Shown: positions 22,734 to 33,970 of the stretch, one piece after another
Position numbering within the stretch: the first letter of the stretch is position 1
Layout of the letters: the number at the start of each line of letters is the position of its first letter
DNA from: Papaver somniferum
Lineage: Eukaryota > Streptophyta > Magnoliopsida > Ranunculales > Papaveraceae
Assembly (NCBI RefSeq): GCF_003573695.1
Contig: NW_020650971.1
Location: 1,674,984-1,738,983, forward strand
Length of the DNA: 64,000 bases
Direction of reading: 5' to 3'
Program-made: the position numbers and the translations under genes
The notes under the pieces: generated by a model
What the model was told of the DNA's origin: nothing
Databases searched by the model: none
What the model saw: only the letters and a program-made list of their open reading frames with translations

Positions 22734-22751
22734 TCCCCGGCAGCGGCGCCA
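22734..22751 (-). promoter_or_regulatory. Primer binding site of the non-autonomous element
   Basis: On the minus strand it reads TGGCGCCGCTGCCGGGGA, six bases inside the 5' LTR. It starts with TGG as a complement to a tRNA CCA end, and is almost the same as the site of the Athila element at 8791-8809. Confidence 0.8.
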
Positions 22752-22757
22752 AAAACT

Positions 22758-25463
22758 TGGCAGGTCCGGAAAGGTGTCTAGAAATGATGCGATGAAAACG
22801 GGCCTACAGTAATACCGCAAGTGCACGGTCGTCAGTTGTAGCTCGTGCAAGTACGGGTCGATCCACAGAGATCGGGTGTGTTTCGGAAGTGTTTTAGCTA
22901 TTTGGGTTCCTAGATTTGCTTTGGGCTTAGAATACCCCTTTGGAACTATTGGGCTTAATGTACTAATGGGTTTGTTCAAAATAAAAAGAACTGAGCTTGG
23001 GCTCAGTTTGGTCTTTGAAGTGCAAATGGGCTTTGGGCCTTAAACTTAGGCTTTTGATTAAGCCTGAATTGGATTGGGTCTTAACCTTAACCTAAACTGG
23101 GCTTTGAGCCTTAGTGAAATGGGCCTCAGTGAACTAGACCTTGGGCTTTTGGTTTAGTCAAGAATCTGGGCCTTTGGGTTTCACTGATTTGAATTGGGCT
23201 CAGTTGGATTTGGTCTTTAGCTAGGCCTTTGGGGAGGAATTGGACTTGGCTTGGCAGCAGAAGAAGTGACCACAGCAGCAGCAACTTGCAGTTGCAGCAA
23301 CAGCAGCAGTAGGTGTAGCAAGACTGCACAAGTCAGGACAAAGGTGACAGCAACAGCAAAGGGAAGGCAGCAGCAGCTGCAGCTGCACTGCAGCTACACA
23401 GCAAGGGTAGCAGGTGCAGGAGAAATAGTTGCACAGCAAGGCCAAAAAGAAGTGGTAGCAAAGTGGAGCTGCATCTTGGTAGTGGCAGCAGGAAAAGAAT
23501 TGGCAGCAACAGCTGCAGAGGAAAACAGCAGTGGTATGCAACAGCAATACAGCACAAGTGCTGCAGGGGCAAGCAATGGAAAATGCACAGCAGTGCAGCA
23601 GCAACAGAGTTGCAGCAACAGCTGCAGCTGCTCAAGCAGTGAAGACAATGCAAACAGGAAAAGCAACAGAGTTGCAGGGCAGGGAAGAAACAACAAGGCA
23701 AAAACAAAACAAAATGAAAGATACAACAGGGCAGCAGCAAAAGCAAAGAACAAAACAAGATAACCAAGGCCTAAGGCCAAGGGCAGGGTTATGGAGAAAC
23801 TGAAATGAAGCAAGGCTAGGCAGAAAACATTCAGGAGGTAAACTCAAAGAATGGGAAGAGAACTAGCTTGCTATAAGCACTAGTTTCTCCCAATGCACAA
23901 CCAATACTACAACCTTAGCATACAACAAGAATGGCAAGATCATCAGCTTGCTATGAGCACTGATTTCTTGCTATTGCACAATTAGTTCAAAGCATCACAG
24001 ATGTATCTAGCCTAGCATTTCATTATGTTAACAGTGACAAAGCAATGAGGATAACATGTAAACAAGAACATCACACATTAACAGTAAACAACACTAACAG
24101 GAATTGAAAACAAGAAATGATACAGGCTAACACATTAACAGAACTTGGGCATAAGCATAACAGGAATATGAACATAAGCATAACACATTAACAGGAAAAT
24201 TAACAAACAAAGATTTAAAACATGGAACAATGAACAAGAACAACACAACTGTGAACTGAAATTAAGCAGGACATAATGAACATAAAATTGAACTGAGCAG
24301 TATACTGAAAATTAACATAGTTTCTAACTGAGCAGAACTGAAAGTTCTGGATGTAGGCTAATCCCAACATGAAAATTACACACAACCCATAGTGCTATTT
24401 ATAGTCACAGACCCAAATTTCTCAAAAATTATAAAATTAGGGTTTATAGAAAAATCCCCAAATTTCAACAGTTAAAATTAGCTCATCTAAACGTCCAATT
24501 GATGCCGACCCATCCCTTCTCTGACTCCCCTGTATCACTCCATGCCTTCAATTTCACTCTAGCTCAACCCAATTTATCAATTTTGCACGCCTAGGGTTTC
24601 TGAAAGAGAATGTGCAAAAATTGAGAAATTAGATGGACTAGGGAGATGGGAGTAGAGGGTATTGGTTGTTGGGTGATAGGGTGATGATGGTGGAGGTGTG
24701 GTGGTGGCAGTGAGTTGGTGGCAGAGGTGGAGAAGGTGGTGATGTACGGTGGTTCTGTGGAGAAGATGGTGGAGAGGGTATGGCTCGACTGTGTTTGGGG
24801 TAGGGGGTGTGTTTGGGTTAGGTGGATGGGCTCGGGTACTAGGGTGTAAGGCGAATGCATCGAGTCTTGATGTTCTGTGACTCTGAGCTGCGAGATGCGG
24901 AGATGGTAGGTAGATCGGACGGTGATGCGGAGGTAAGCGATGAGCGACCGTTGGATTATATGATACAACAAAATAAACGGTACTTGATGGAGTTAGGTAC
25001 TGTAGTGTTAGGCGGAGATATCAAACTTTGATGCACAGCAAGGGAGCGACCGTTGGATTCAACTACCATCTAATCTGAAGGCTTGGAATTTCGGCGCTGT
25101 GGTGCTTGGCAGAGACATCAGATTTTGATGCTCAGCAAGGAGCGACCGTCGGATGCTTCTGAGAAATGATCTGATGGCTGAGGACGGAGGCGCTTTTGTG
25201 TGTAGAAAATGAGGTGCGCACCATTCTTCGCGGCTTCCTTGCGTAATTTCTCCCAGCTTTTCACTACTTTTCTGCTCTTTTCGCTCCGCGACTCATCCGA
25301 ACTTTATTCACTACCTAAAAATGCAAAATTAATTAATAAAAATATTTATTCTTGAAAACAATGAAAATACAGAATATGGGATAAAATGTAGAATTAATGT
25401 CCAAAAGATGAGTTAAAATGCCAACAAAAAGGGATAAATATATACAATATTTGGCACTCATCA
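22758..25463 (-). repeat. 5' LTR (2706 bp) of the non-autonomous element
   Basis: This is the partner of 15954-18662, with identical ends. Differences I saw include two C/T changes, GGGG/GATG near 24741, one A lost near 24801 and TG lost near 25216. The second CAG/GCA tract is at 23249-23764. Next to it, between 22260 and 22510 in the leader, is another cluster of AAGCCCA motifs. Confidence 0.93.
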
Positions 25464-26854
25464 AGGGGTAACCTAATTACTAAGGGGCACCCCATTTCAA
25501 GGCACATGCTAAAGGGACTCCCAGTCTGGTTAAGGGGACACCACATTCAAAGTTCAAATAATGGAATTTGGTGGGAAAGCTGAAATTCACGTCTGATAAC
25601 TTGCTGTTGGATTTCTGGGCAGTTTTGAGGGAGATTAAATCCATGGAATCAATTGGGCTAGGCCTGTTAAGACTAAACAGACCGTATGCAAGTGATTTTA
25701 TCGATCAACTTGGGCTGGAATGACCGGGAGAAGAAATCAAAGTCCAAACAGGACACGTATGTTGCTGTTCACGTTCAAATATTTTGTGAGAAATTTTTGG
25801 GAGACTTTCACGCTAGATATACATGTATTTGGTCCTGTTAAAGTCCTAAGAATAGTTTGGTTGCTATTTCATAGCTAACAGCACGCGTAGAGAGTCACAT
25901 GAGAGATTTTATCTCAACTGCATGCGGAGAAGAATAAAAAGAATGGTCGCTGTTAGTAGAGATTTTTGGGGGATTTGAAGGCTATATAAGAGTGGGTTTA
26001 CGTCATAGAAAGGTTTGGGAAGTTTTAGAAGAGGTTTGGGTTCGAGCAGAGACCAGAGAGAGGCTAGAGGAGCGAAGAACGGGAGCTGCAGGAAGGAGGA
26101 GTTCTGCTGCTGCTGCCATTAAAGAGCACGAAGAACACGAAGAACAGACTTCAGAAGACAGTCGTTTATCAACAGTGACAACGACTTGCTTTTGTGGGTC
26201 TTAAAACAACAGCGTCAACAGCAGCAGTGAGGTATCGTTATTTACAGCAGTGGTGTCTTATCGTTCTTCTTTAGACGCTTAAAGAGGGTCGTAGTTTCTC
26301 TGTATTATATTTATCACTCTTTTAATCATATTTTGAGCATCAAATATTTATTTTTAGAACATGATTATTATGAGTAGCTAAAACCCAATCCCAGGGGTGA
26401 TGGAGGAAGCCATTTTTCCAAAAGTTATGTGGTAAAATTCATTTAAATTTATTTATGCAATCTTTTTATGATTAATTGCACCGAATGAAAATTGAATAAA
26501 TGATTTTTATTAATTAATTGTGTTTTCTCTTGATGTAATATGCTTGGTTTATTGCTTTTGATATTTCATGCTTGCGATTAACAATGGATGTTTTGAAAAT
26601 CTGATTTAGGCAATGATTAGAATCACAATTGTTTTTGATTTGAATTATAACGTCTAGAATTGCATGATAATATATTATTGAATCACATGAATTTTGGTGA
26701 ATGGTGAAATCCTAACCCCTGGTCTTTCCATAATATTTATATCACCTTGAATTTAATTTGTTTTATCTTTAATTTTTTATTAAGTCTAAAAATTGTTTTC
26801 TTTTCAAGTCCGAGCAACGAACACCTTATTTACCGCATTGAAACTACTACAACA
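25464..26854 (+). mobile_element. Solo LTR of the Athila-type family, right part
   Basis: It continues the LTR that begins at 15666: AGGGGTAACCTAATTACTAAG directly follows the inserted element, as in the solo LTR at 1615. A TATA box (TATATAAG) lies at 25983-25990. It ends CTACTACAACA, followed by ACTGC. Frames inside it (for example 25992-26204) are not conserved proteins. Confidence 0.9.
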
Positions 26855-26859
26855 ACTGC

Positions 26860-27396
26860 CAAACATAATAATGGTAGAAAAGGGGGGATTTGTTTTTTGT
26901 CTGGATGGGTGGTAAGGGGGAAGATTTTTTGTGCTTGCTGGGTGGTTAGGTTTGATGAATAGACTAAAGACGTTTCTGTCTAATATGCCCCAGGTTGCGG
27001 TGAAGCCTCCCAACTGGTGATGACATCTCCTAGTCTGCATAAAACATAAAGTGTTAATTAGACCCCAAAGATAAATATCAAAGTTTGGTAACCCAACAGA
27101 TACTCCCTTAATGGCAAATCCAAAGGAAGTAAAGGTCTTAATGAAGATTAGGTGTTGAAAATACATCTTGATAGGATAGTTATGATTTGGATGGGTAAAA
27201 TCAGACGCATGGCTTTGAAGAGGCGTGGTAAAAAAAGCGACATGACGCTTAACCAAGCGCCTTAAATGGAAATGAATAGGTATCGTGAGGGCTTTAAAAG
27301 GTGGTTTTTGGGGGTAATTAGCATATTCAAAGCAGAAAATTATCTTTCTATCAACAGAAAAGGAAAGGTTTAGGGAGAATTTAGAAAGTCTAAAAA
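26860..27396 (-). pseudogene. LINE, 5'-most part
   Basis: The minus-strand frame is open from near 27440 down to the LTR insertion. It reads, for example, FSVDRKIIFCFEYANYPQKP and HVAFFTTPLQSHASDFTH, then passes in phase into 15665-15160. It looks like protein rather than random sequence, but I do not recognise a domain and I find no ATG at its head. The boundary with flanking DNA is not clear; it may lie near 27396, where a plus-strand ORF starts. Confidence 0.5.
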
Positions 27397-28104
27397 ATGG
27401 TCGACAAGTCTTCTCAGAGTGTAGGGGTTGTGGGAGTTCCTGAAGAGTCTCCTATACTGTCATCTGCTGCATCTCCAGATTCACCAGAATATACACAAGC
27501 CAAAGCTCTTCTTTCTTCACTAAGGACTGCAGAGTTACAGAAGCTACAGGAGGATGTGCGATCTGAGATCGATCGGCAGTTGCAACTTCAAATCCAACAA
27601 AGGGAGGAAGAGAAGGCTGCTCGAGAACGAGAACGAGAAGAGAGAAGGCTTGAGAGATTGTATGATGCATGGATGCCAAAATATTTTGAGAGGCGAGAGA
27701 GAAAAGATGAAGAGTGGGAGGAGAAGCAAGCGGAGAAACAAGCAAAGGCACCCAAGTATGGAAGTGTAACTGAAAGTGATTCTGAGTCAACTGATGGGTT
27801 TGAGGCTGAGGGAGAGATGGAGACCAGTGATTTGGACTCAGATGCTTATGGGGGTCAAGAAGAGGACAATCATGGAAGAATGGTGTATGATAAGAAGCAT
27901 TTAAGGAGCCGATTTGAGTATGAAATTTCCAACCCCAAGATCTTCTCAAGAACCATGAATGAGGGTGAATCAGAAAGATTGAAAGTAAGTTTGAATGTAC
28001 CTGATTCAGATGATGAAAATGAGGAAGATAGGGATGATGCTTCATACTCCAGTGGAACTTCGCATGCTCCATCAGATAGTGAATGCTGTGAAGAGGATGA
28101 ATGA
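27397..28104 (+). CDS. Unrecognised acidic coiled-coil protein, 235 aa
   Basis: The frame starts at ATG (MVDKSSQSVGVVGVPEES) and ends CCEEDE. Residues 45-115 form a highly charged helix rich in Glu, Arg and Gln (QQREEEKAAREREREERR), typical of a coiled coil. The C-terminal half is acidic and Ser-rich (SDSESTDGFEAEGEME, DSDDENEEDRDD). No catalytic motif, signal peptide or membrane segment is seen. The start touches a minus-strand LINE frame head to head. It could be a host gene, a remnant of one or an accessory ORF of a transposon. A possible small exon with a donor site (MALLVTSPYPKLLK) follows at 28197-28260. Confidence 0.5.
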   Translation: MVDKSSQSVGVVGVPEESPILSSAASPDSPEYTQAKALLSSLRTAELQKLQEDVRSEIDRQLQLQIQQREEEKAAREREREERRLERLYDAWMPKYFERRERKDEEWEEKQAEKQAKAPKYGSVTESDSESTDGFEAEGEMETSDLDSDAYGGQEEDNHGRMVYDKKHLRSRFEYEISNPKIFSRTMNEGESERLKVSLNVPDSDDENEEDRDDASYSSGTSHAPSDSECCEEDE

Positions 28105-30316
28105 GATGAGTTGTGGTGAACACTGCAGAGTTACTAGAAGAGGCCATATTTTCAGGTTGAGCATAAAGCCTAAAAACAGTTAGCAAGTTTTTTATGAAAT
28201 GGCTCTTCTGGTAACTTCCCCTTATCCCAAACTTCTTAAATCTGTTGTTGTTGATGGTGGTAAGTTTCTTTTTGCTTCTTAAGGATAATCAATCGGCTTT
28301 GTTTGCAACTTTTTTGGTTTCTGTGCTTGTATAGTTGTTGCTGGTAAGGGTTAAACAAGTAGTGGTCTTGGAGGTTTTCTGATGAACAATTGGTAGTCCT
28401 GTGGTAAATGGAGTTTGATTAGTGGTATTTTGAATGTTGTAATTAGAATTTGAATGTTGGGGATTTTGGTACTCAGTGTTTCGAATGTTTAAACTCTTGT
28501 AATGGTTTATGAAACTCTGAGAAGATTCAGGGCTAATTTTAGTAATATCGCTGTTTCTATGCTAAACATGTGGAAAAATTGAATTTCTTAATAAAATGGT
28601 GAGACTATAGGTGAATAAACTTGTACTAGGATCTTTGACATTAAAGAACTGAGAAATGTATGATATGTAGTTAACAATAACAGCAATGCAAATGATGAGA
28701 AATTGATGAATAGAACTCATGAAAAGTGAAAAAACGCTCCCGATAATTTAATAAGAAAAGATGACTTGGTAGTTAGTGCACTGGAAATGTTTCATGCGAG
28801 GGGAACAGTAGGTGTTTTTGCTTATTTTTCTTGTACTGGCCTGGACGGATAAACATGATTTCTCACATTCGTCCGGCAAACTTAACTTGCAGACCACTTT
28901 AATGTATGAGCAATTATAACTGGTGGGTCCTATTTTATATAATCAAATGTTTATTTTGGTTAAGTGGGACCTGTTATATATAAAAATACAAAATAACTTA
29001 ATTAACATTAATAATCCTTTTTGCTCGGTGGTATTTGGGACGATCGACTCAATTTGAGACATGGTCTCAACTTGAGATTCGATGGGACGTATTTGATTAT
29101 TTATCCATCCATTCTACTTACTTGCTAGTCCCTCGGTAGATATATAATAAGAAAATTTGTTAGTTTGCGAGTCTCATTAGACTTTATAAAAAAAAAGAAA
29201 AAACAAAGACAGATTAGAGTACAAGTTAACGAGATCTAAAGGTGGCAGAATGCTTTTGTCACTATCCGTTGTGCATCTAATAAATAACATAGAATCGCTC
29301 TAAAAACTGCCTTCTCCATATCTTGCACTCCGTTTCCCGAATAAATCATCCACATGACTGCCTTATAGATATTGGAGCAACGAAATTCAGTTATTATTAA
29401 AATTAATTTAGGATCTCAGTTTTCAAACAAGGAGCTAAAACAAGAATCTTTTAGGACGAGTTTCTGAACATGTGAACGACCACGGTGTGTTAGATCTCAT
29501 TTACCGGGGTTTCAAACCTCCACAATAATTCCCTTATATTTAATTTTCATGGAAGCTTATTGAATCATTAACAGCTCAAACCAACACTCATAAAAGAGAA
29601 AAACAAACCCCATTAACTACTTAGTTGACTTGCCTCTTTACAGAAGGAGAAGAACAAAAGTTGATTTGATTTTCTTGGTGCTGCAAACGGTGAGATGTTC
29701 TCAAGCAGTAACTAGATATCAACTAAAAATGGTAGTTAATCGATTTAGGTACACTCAATTATAATCGGCCCTGTTCTTACTGCTGATAGAATTGCGTTCG
29801 GATAATAAATATACCGTAAATTAACCGTTATACGGAAACTTTTTCTATATGATGCTTACGTGTAAGAGTCGCAAAAAACGTATCCGGTGATCTTCAAATA
29901 AATGTTTATAATTTTGGAATCAAGCAATAGCTTGACCTAGTCAACATTAATTTCCTCCTTCGGCCACCACTATACACAACATCACAATAATTTACTAAAA
30001 AAGCCATTTGAAAGTAATCTTCTGATGTGTGATTAGTCAAGAACCCTTTCTCCAATTTTCACTTATCTCTTATTCAAAGCAGCAAATATTTGTTTTAAGC
30101 TTTCTCCGTCACGTTGTCTTTGAATTTTTTTTCTTTCTTTTTTTGCTAAAGAAATTTTTAATTACACTAAAACCATATTACGCAAGTTTTAGCAGGTGTA
30201 GGATGCTGGTTGAGTAATAATTTTGACTAGAGAATACAATAAACTTTTCACTATGAGTAGACTAAATACAAAAACATCATCATGAATCAATATATAGGTT
30301 AAGAAAACAACCTTAG
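28105..30316. other. Intergenic stretch without a recognisable gene
   Basis: The stretch is AT-rich with scattered short frames only. No repeat with clear ends was found by eye. Confidence 0.5.
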
Positions 30317-30318
30317 TA

Positions 30319-31401
30319 TAGGGGCGGCATTTCAATAGGACAAAAAGGATCATTACATGATTATTTAAGATGTCCCTTATTAAAAAATTGGAAATGACAA
30401 ATTAATCCTCATAATTGATAACCTAGTTTAGTGATGATAATCAAGTTTAATGTTAATGATTAATTTCACTTATATTAACTCAAAATCAAAACAAAATCAG
30501 ATTTTAGAGTTTTAAAAAAAAAAAGTTTGGAGATGGTAGAGAAGTTTTAACCCAAAATGAAGGTCAATCTCAATCAATTGAAGAAATTAACCAACAAAGT
30601 AAAACTCAATGCTTGAAAATGACCAGGTATACTTCTAAATTAGTCCCAACTAGCTTTTTGTTGCTCAAATACGTAAAAAAAAAATCAATTTCTTACATTT
30701 TCAGAGCTAATTACGGTTGGCATTTTGCTCGTAACCAACCGTAATTCATAGTTACGGTTCGTAAAAGATGAACTACCAACCGTAACTGGTTAAATTTGGG
30801 GAAAACCCAATTGTAAAACCAGTTATGGTTGGTAACTAAATGCTTGATACCAACCGTAACTCAGTTACGGTTGGTAACCAAATGCTCGATACCAACCGTA
30901 ACTGAATAAAATTCTAAGATACAAGAACATATGGTTGGTAGTTGAACATTACCAACCGTAACAACATCAAAATCTCCAATTACGGTTCGTAATAGAGTTA
31001 AAATCAATCGTAACTCACATAAACCCAGAAACTTTAATTTCAATTTTCATCTAAAACCCTAATTTTTGATAGAAATTAAACTTAAATCGAACAAGATAAA
31101 CTAAACCCTAATTGAATTTTTCAAAACATACTTTATATAAGTCATTACACTACACTTGATTAATTTTCGAATTGTCGATTAATCGAAGACGATGAAATTT
31201 TGAGTTTTAATGGAGGTTATGGTTGATGGGAGGAGGAGAAGAGAAGAAGAAAGAAAACAAATTTTCAATTTAATTTTGATTTAGGTTAAAAAATGGGGAG
31301 GGTAACCTAGTCAATTTACATCCCCTTTAGGACATCCCCTAACCAACTAAAGAGACATTACTATCACACTGCCGCCCCTCTAATAAAACATGCCGCCCCT
31401 A
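30319..31401. mobile_element. Inverted-repeat transposon, 1.08 kb, with six serial hairpins
   Basis: The ends are exact 12-bp inverted repeats (TAGGGGCGGCAT and ATGCCGCCCCTA) flanked by TA on both sides, as in Tc1/mariner-type elements. A second TGCCGCCCCT lies just inside the right end (31374-31383). There is no transposase. Between 30711 and 31013, TTACGGTTGGT and its complement ACCAACCGTAA alternate six times each, allowing six short hairpins in a row. The TA repeat is too short to prove the boundary, so the superfamily is uncertain. Confidence 0.65.
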
Positions 31402-31628
31402 TAATAAGCTTGTAAGAAAACATCTAAGGCTTGCGCGTCTTCTCCATGCTCACATATAAAATATTTATTTCAATGGAAATTGCACTTTTTTTTCTAATAA
31501 AAGAAACAGGAGGTAACTCTGCAAGTTACATGACAATGATATTGTTTCCCTCTTGTCTTACTAGAGTTGGCAGAATTTTTTTGAGAGTTTGAGGATACCA
31601 TTTACAAAAAACAGACAAGTTAAGACTC

Positions 31629-31890
31629 TTAGTTGCTAGATTTGCAAGCTATATGATTCTTAACTACTGGGATTAGGTTAATACTACAAATACTATTAAT
31701 GCATAATATAAAGTTTTTAGTGTTGTCTCCATGCAGCTTGATTCGATCATTTCGGAGATCTAAAACTGGAAGAGAAATTGCTTCCAAGACTTTCTCGTTA
31801 TCACTGACAACCTGCATTTTTGGGTGATTCAATTATGGTAGCCATTGGATTGTCATAGAAGCTGCCTGTTCCTCGGATAGGTTACTTTCT
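31629..31890 (-). pseudogene. RNase H-like (RVT_3) fragment of a LINE or LINE-derived gene
   Basis: The minus strand reads EEQAASMTIQWL, a stop, HPKMQVVSDNEKVLEAIS and DNTKNFILCINS. This fits the RNase H fold found at the C-terminus of plant LINEs (an alternating pattern around VVSDNE with its Asp). It is short, has at least one stop and has no RT near it. It is a relic. Confidence 0.55.
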
Positions 31891-32159
31891 TTCATCAATA
31901 ATTACATGTGCATGGAAATTGCACATGTTGGGAGAAACCAACATGTCATTTCTGTAATAACATAGGTTACTTTCTTTCTTTCATCAACAATCTTAATAGA
32001 TGGAAAAGAGTGTAAGAAGCCCAAGCTCACCGTTGAGATGCACCAAAATATAAGTTTCAAAGGGGAGTCATTTGGTTATCCATTGACAAACCGCATGTGT
32101 AGTATATTCCCATCGTCTTTCCAAAAATATACTCTCACTCTTTCATGATGTAATAGTTC

Positions 32160-32280
32160 TACGACGATGGAAACATGTAACATCAAAGAAAGAACAGTAT
32201 TCCTGAAAATTTTAGTATTAAAAACTAACATACAACATCAAAGAAAAAAAAGTATTCATGAAATTTTTAGTTTTGGTACA
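32160..32280 (+). repeat. Two diverged 55-bp tandem copies
   Basis: ACATCAAAGAAA...AGTATTC.TGAAA.TTTTAG occurs at about 32180 and again at about 32235. Function is unknown. Confidence 0.5.
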
Positions 32281-32532
32281 ATGAATTCGATAACCAGTGA
32301 TCATGAATGGTTTGATTTTTTCTTTGAAAAAAAGAAGGTTATATTAAAAAGAAAAAATAGTTTACAAAGATAAGGACAAGCCAACACAGATGTTACATGT
32401 GAAGGACTGTATCCCAATGAAAAAGAATTTGACTCACATCAAAACCCTTAAAACACCTGTGTCAAAAAACCATAAAATAATTGTATGCTTCACATTCATA
32501 ATTAATTCATTAGAGTCCAGAATCATCAGGGG

Positions 32533-32592
32533 TTTGCCCAGTTGGCCAGGATCCTGACTCTCAAATAGGAGATTAACGGTTCGAGTCTCCTC
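32533..32592 (+). repeat. SINE-like head with RNA polymerase III boxes
   Basis: An A-box-like TTGCCCAGTTGG (32534-32545) and a perfect B box GGTTCGAGTCTCC (32578-32590) lie about 33 bases apart, as in tRNA-derived SINEs. The sequence does not fold as a full tRNA and has no CCA-ready acceptor stem. The 3' end of the element was not found. Confidence 0.5.
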
Positions 32593-32599
32593 TCAAACA

Positions 32600-33379
32600 T
32601 AAATTACACTTTATTAATTTTAACATGGGTTTAAGAGGGCAGAGTTTGCTCAGGGGAAAAATATAGGCGTGTTCCATTTTGCACAAAATAAGAAAATTAA
32701 TCATTTAATCTACTTTTTCATGTTTTTTCAAAATTGTCCTTAAGAAAAAAATGTTCCCTTGATATTTTAAAGAGCAAAATAGGAGAGAGAAATGATCCCT
32801 AAATTTGTTAAGAAATAGAGACAGAGCCGACCCTAACACAAAATACCGAAGTTGAACTTTGGGCAACAAGATTTTGAGGGAATCAAATTTATTTTTATTT
32901 TTTATTTTTTTGTCGGTAGTTTGTTACGGGTCTATACACGAAAGTCCCGATCCTTCAATTAAGTTCGGTGGTAATTTTGGTAAACTAATGAAAAGGTATA
33001 TTATACAATCTAGTTTAAGAAGGAAATTACAACATGTGTACTAGGTGACTCATTACTTGTTTTTTTTAAAATCAATTCTTAATACACTAACTATCCTCAT
33101 TTGATTAACCAATATTTACTTGTTTTTCTTTTTTTGCGAATTAACTTTAGGACATGAATATCTCAACACTCGCCCTGATTAGAGATGTGGTCCCTTATAT
33201 GGGTCAAGTAGTAAAGTTATAAGATTTGACTTCTGTTAAAGGAAATCGGCAAGAAACCTAACGTATCATTTTGAAACGGAGGATGTAACTAGGGACGGAA
33301 CTCTTAAGGGTCTAATGTCCCCACTAGATTTTGTGATATTACCTAAATAATTTTAGCAATTTGCTGATTTTAGTACTTA
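32600..33379. other. AT-rich intergenic DNA
   Basis: No gene and no repeat with clear ends was found here. Confidence 0.5.
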
Positions 33380-33970
33380 AGAGCGTCCACAGTGGTGCGA
33401 GTATAACCAAAGACCAAAGACTAAAAAAAAAGACCAAATTTGGGTTTAGTCCGTCATGTGGCGTAGTGGGAAAAGAGTATATTTGATGGCGCGTTGATAA
33501 ACATTACGCCTGGGATCGGGCGTTGGTAAAGATAACGCCCGAGTGGGGCGTTGGTATAGTCTACGCTTCAGAAACAAAAAATAATAATAATAATAATGGG
33601 GCGGAGGTATAAAGCCCGCCCCATGCAGAAATCAAAAATTGTGAAATAGAAATTGGAGTGGGGCGTTAAGTATATGAACGCCCCATTTCGCGCGACCACC
33701 TTTACCAACGCCCCATCGGGCGTACATTATATCAACGCCCCGTTTCAGGCGTACATTATATCAACGCCCGATGAATGGCGGAGATTATATCAACGCCCGA
33801 TGTGTAGCGGAGATTATATCAACGCCCGACTATATTTGGATTTGGTCTTGATCGCAGACCAAATTTGGTCTGGATTTTACTCTTTGATCAAATTTTGATC
33901 GATGGTCCGTCCCACTACGCCAGCCCATTCGACTGAAAATTTGGGTTTACTCGTCCATTGCAGTTGCTCT
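33380..33970. mobile_element. Inverted-repeat MITE, about 590 bp, with about ten serial GC-rich hairpins
   Basis: The left end AGAGCGTCCACAGTGG and the right end, whose complement is AGAGCAACTGCAATGG, form imperfect inverted repeats. They continue inside as AAATTTGGGTTTA and GTGGCGTAGTGGGA. Target repeats are unclear (TTA/TAA). Inside, units made of GGGGCGTT or CGGGCGTT, 8-10 bases and AACGCCCC or AACGCCCG occur at 33488, 33517, 33545, 33598, 33660, 33689, 33717, 33747, 33776 and 33805. The last three are spaced exactly 29 bp. No transposase is present. Confidence 0.65.

Larger units (their letters stand above)
15954..25463 (-). mobile_element. Young non-autonomous LTR retrotransposon, 9.5 kb, minus strand
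   Basis: Two long LTRs (15954-18662 and 22758-25463) start TGGCAGGTCC and end CACTCATCA. They enclose 4.1 kb with a primer binding site next to the right LTR and a polypurine tract next to the left one. The target repeat AGGGG flanks the whole element. The LTRs differ at about ten positions that I could find by eye in 2.7 kb, so insertion is recent. There is no protease, RT, RNase H or integrase, so it must rely on another element, probably an Athila-type one given the shared primer site and 3' text. One 568-residue ORF is present. Confidence 0.93.

Noticed and set aside
26959..26990. A second LTR start (TAGAC...TGTCTAATAT) right of the solo LTR
   Set aside because: Only about 20 bases match, no LTR sequence follows, and the stretch is in phase with the LINE frame.
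27452..28186. Minus-strand 244-aa His/Pro-rich frame
   Set aside because: Its composition is what the antisense of an Asp/Glu/Ser-rich ORF gives; no start context or domain.
32533..32592. tRNA gene
   Set aside because: A and B boxes are present but no cloverleaf or acceptor stem can be drawn; better as a SINE head.
33488..33828. CRISPR-like array
   Set aside because: Regular spacing of about 29 bp with a repeated motif, but the spacers are repeats too, units form hairpins inside a MITE, and the DNA is from a plant nucleus.
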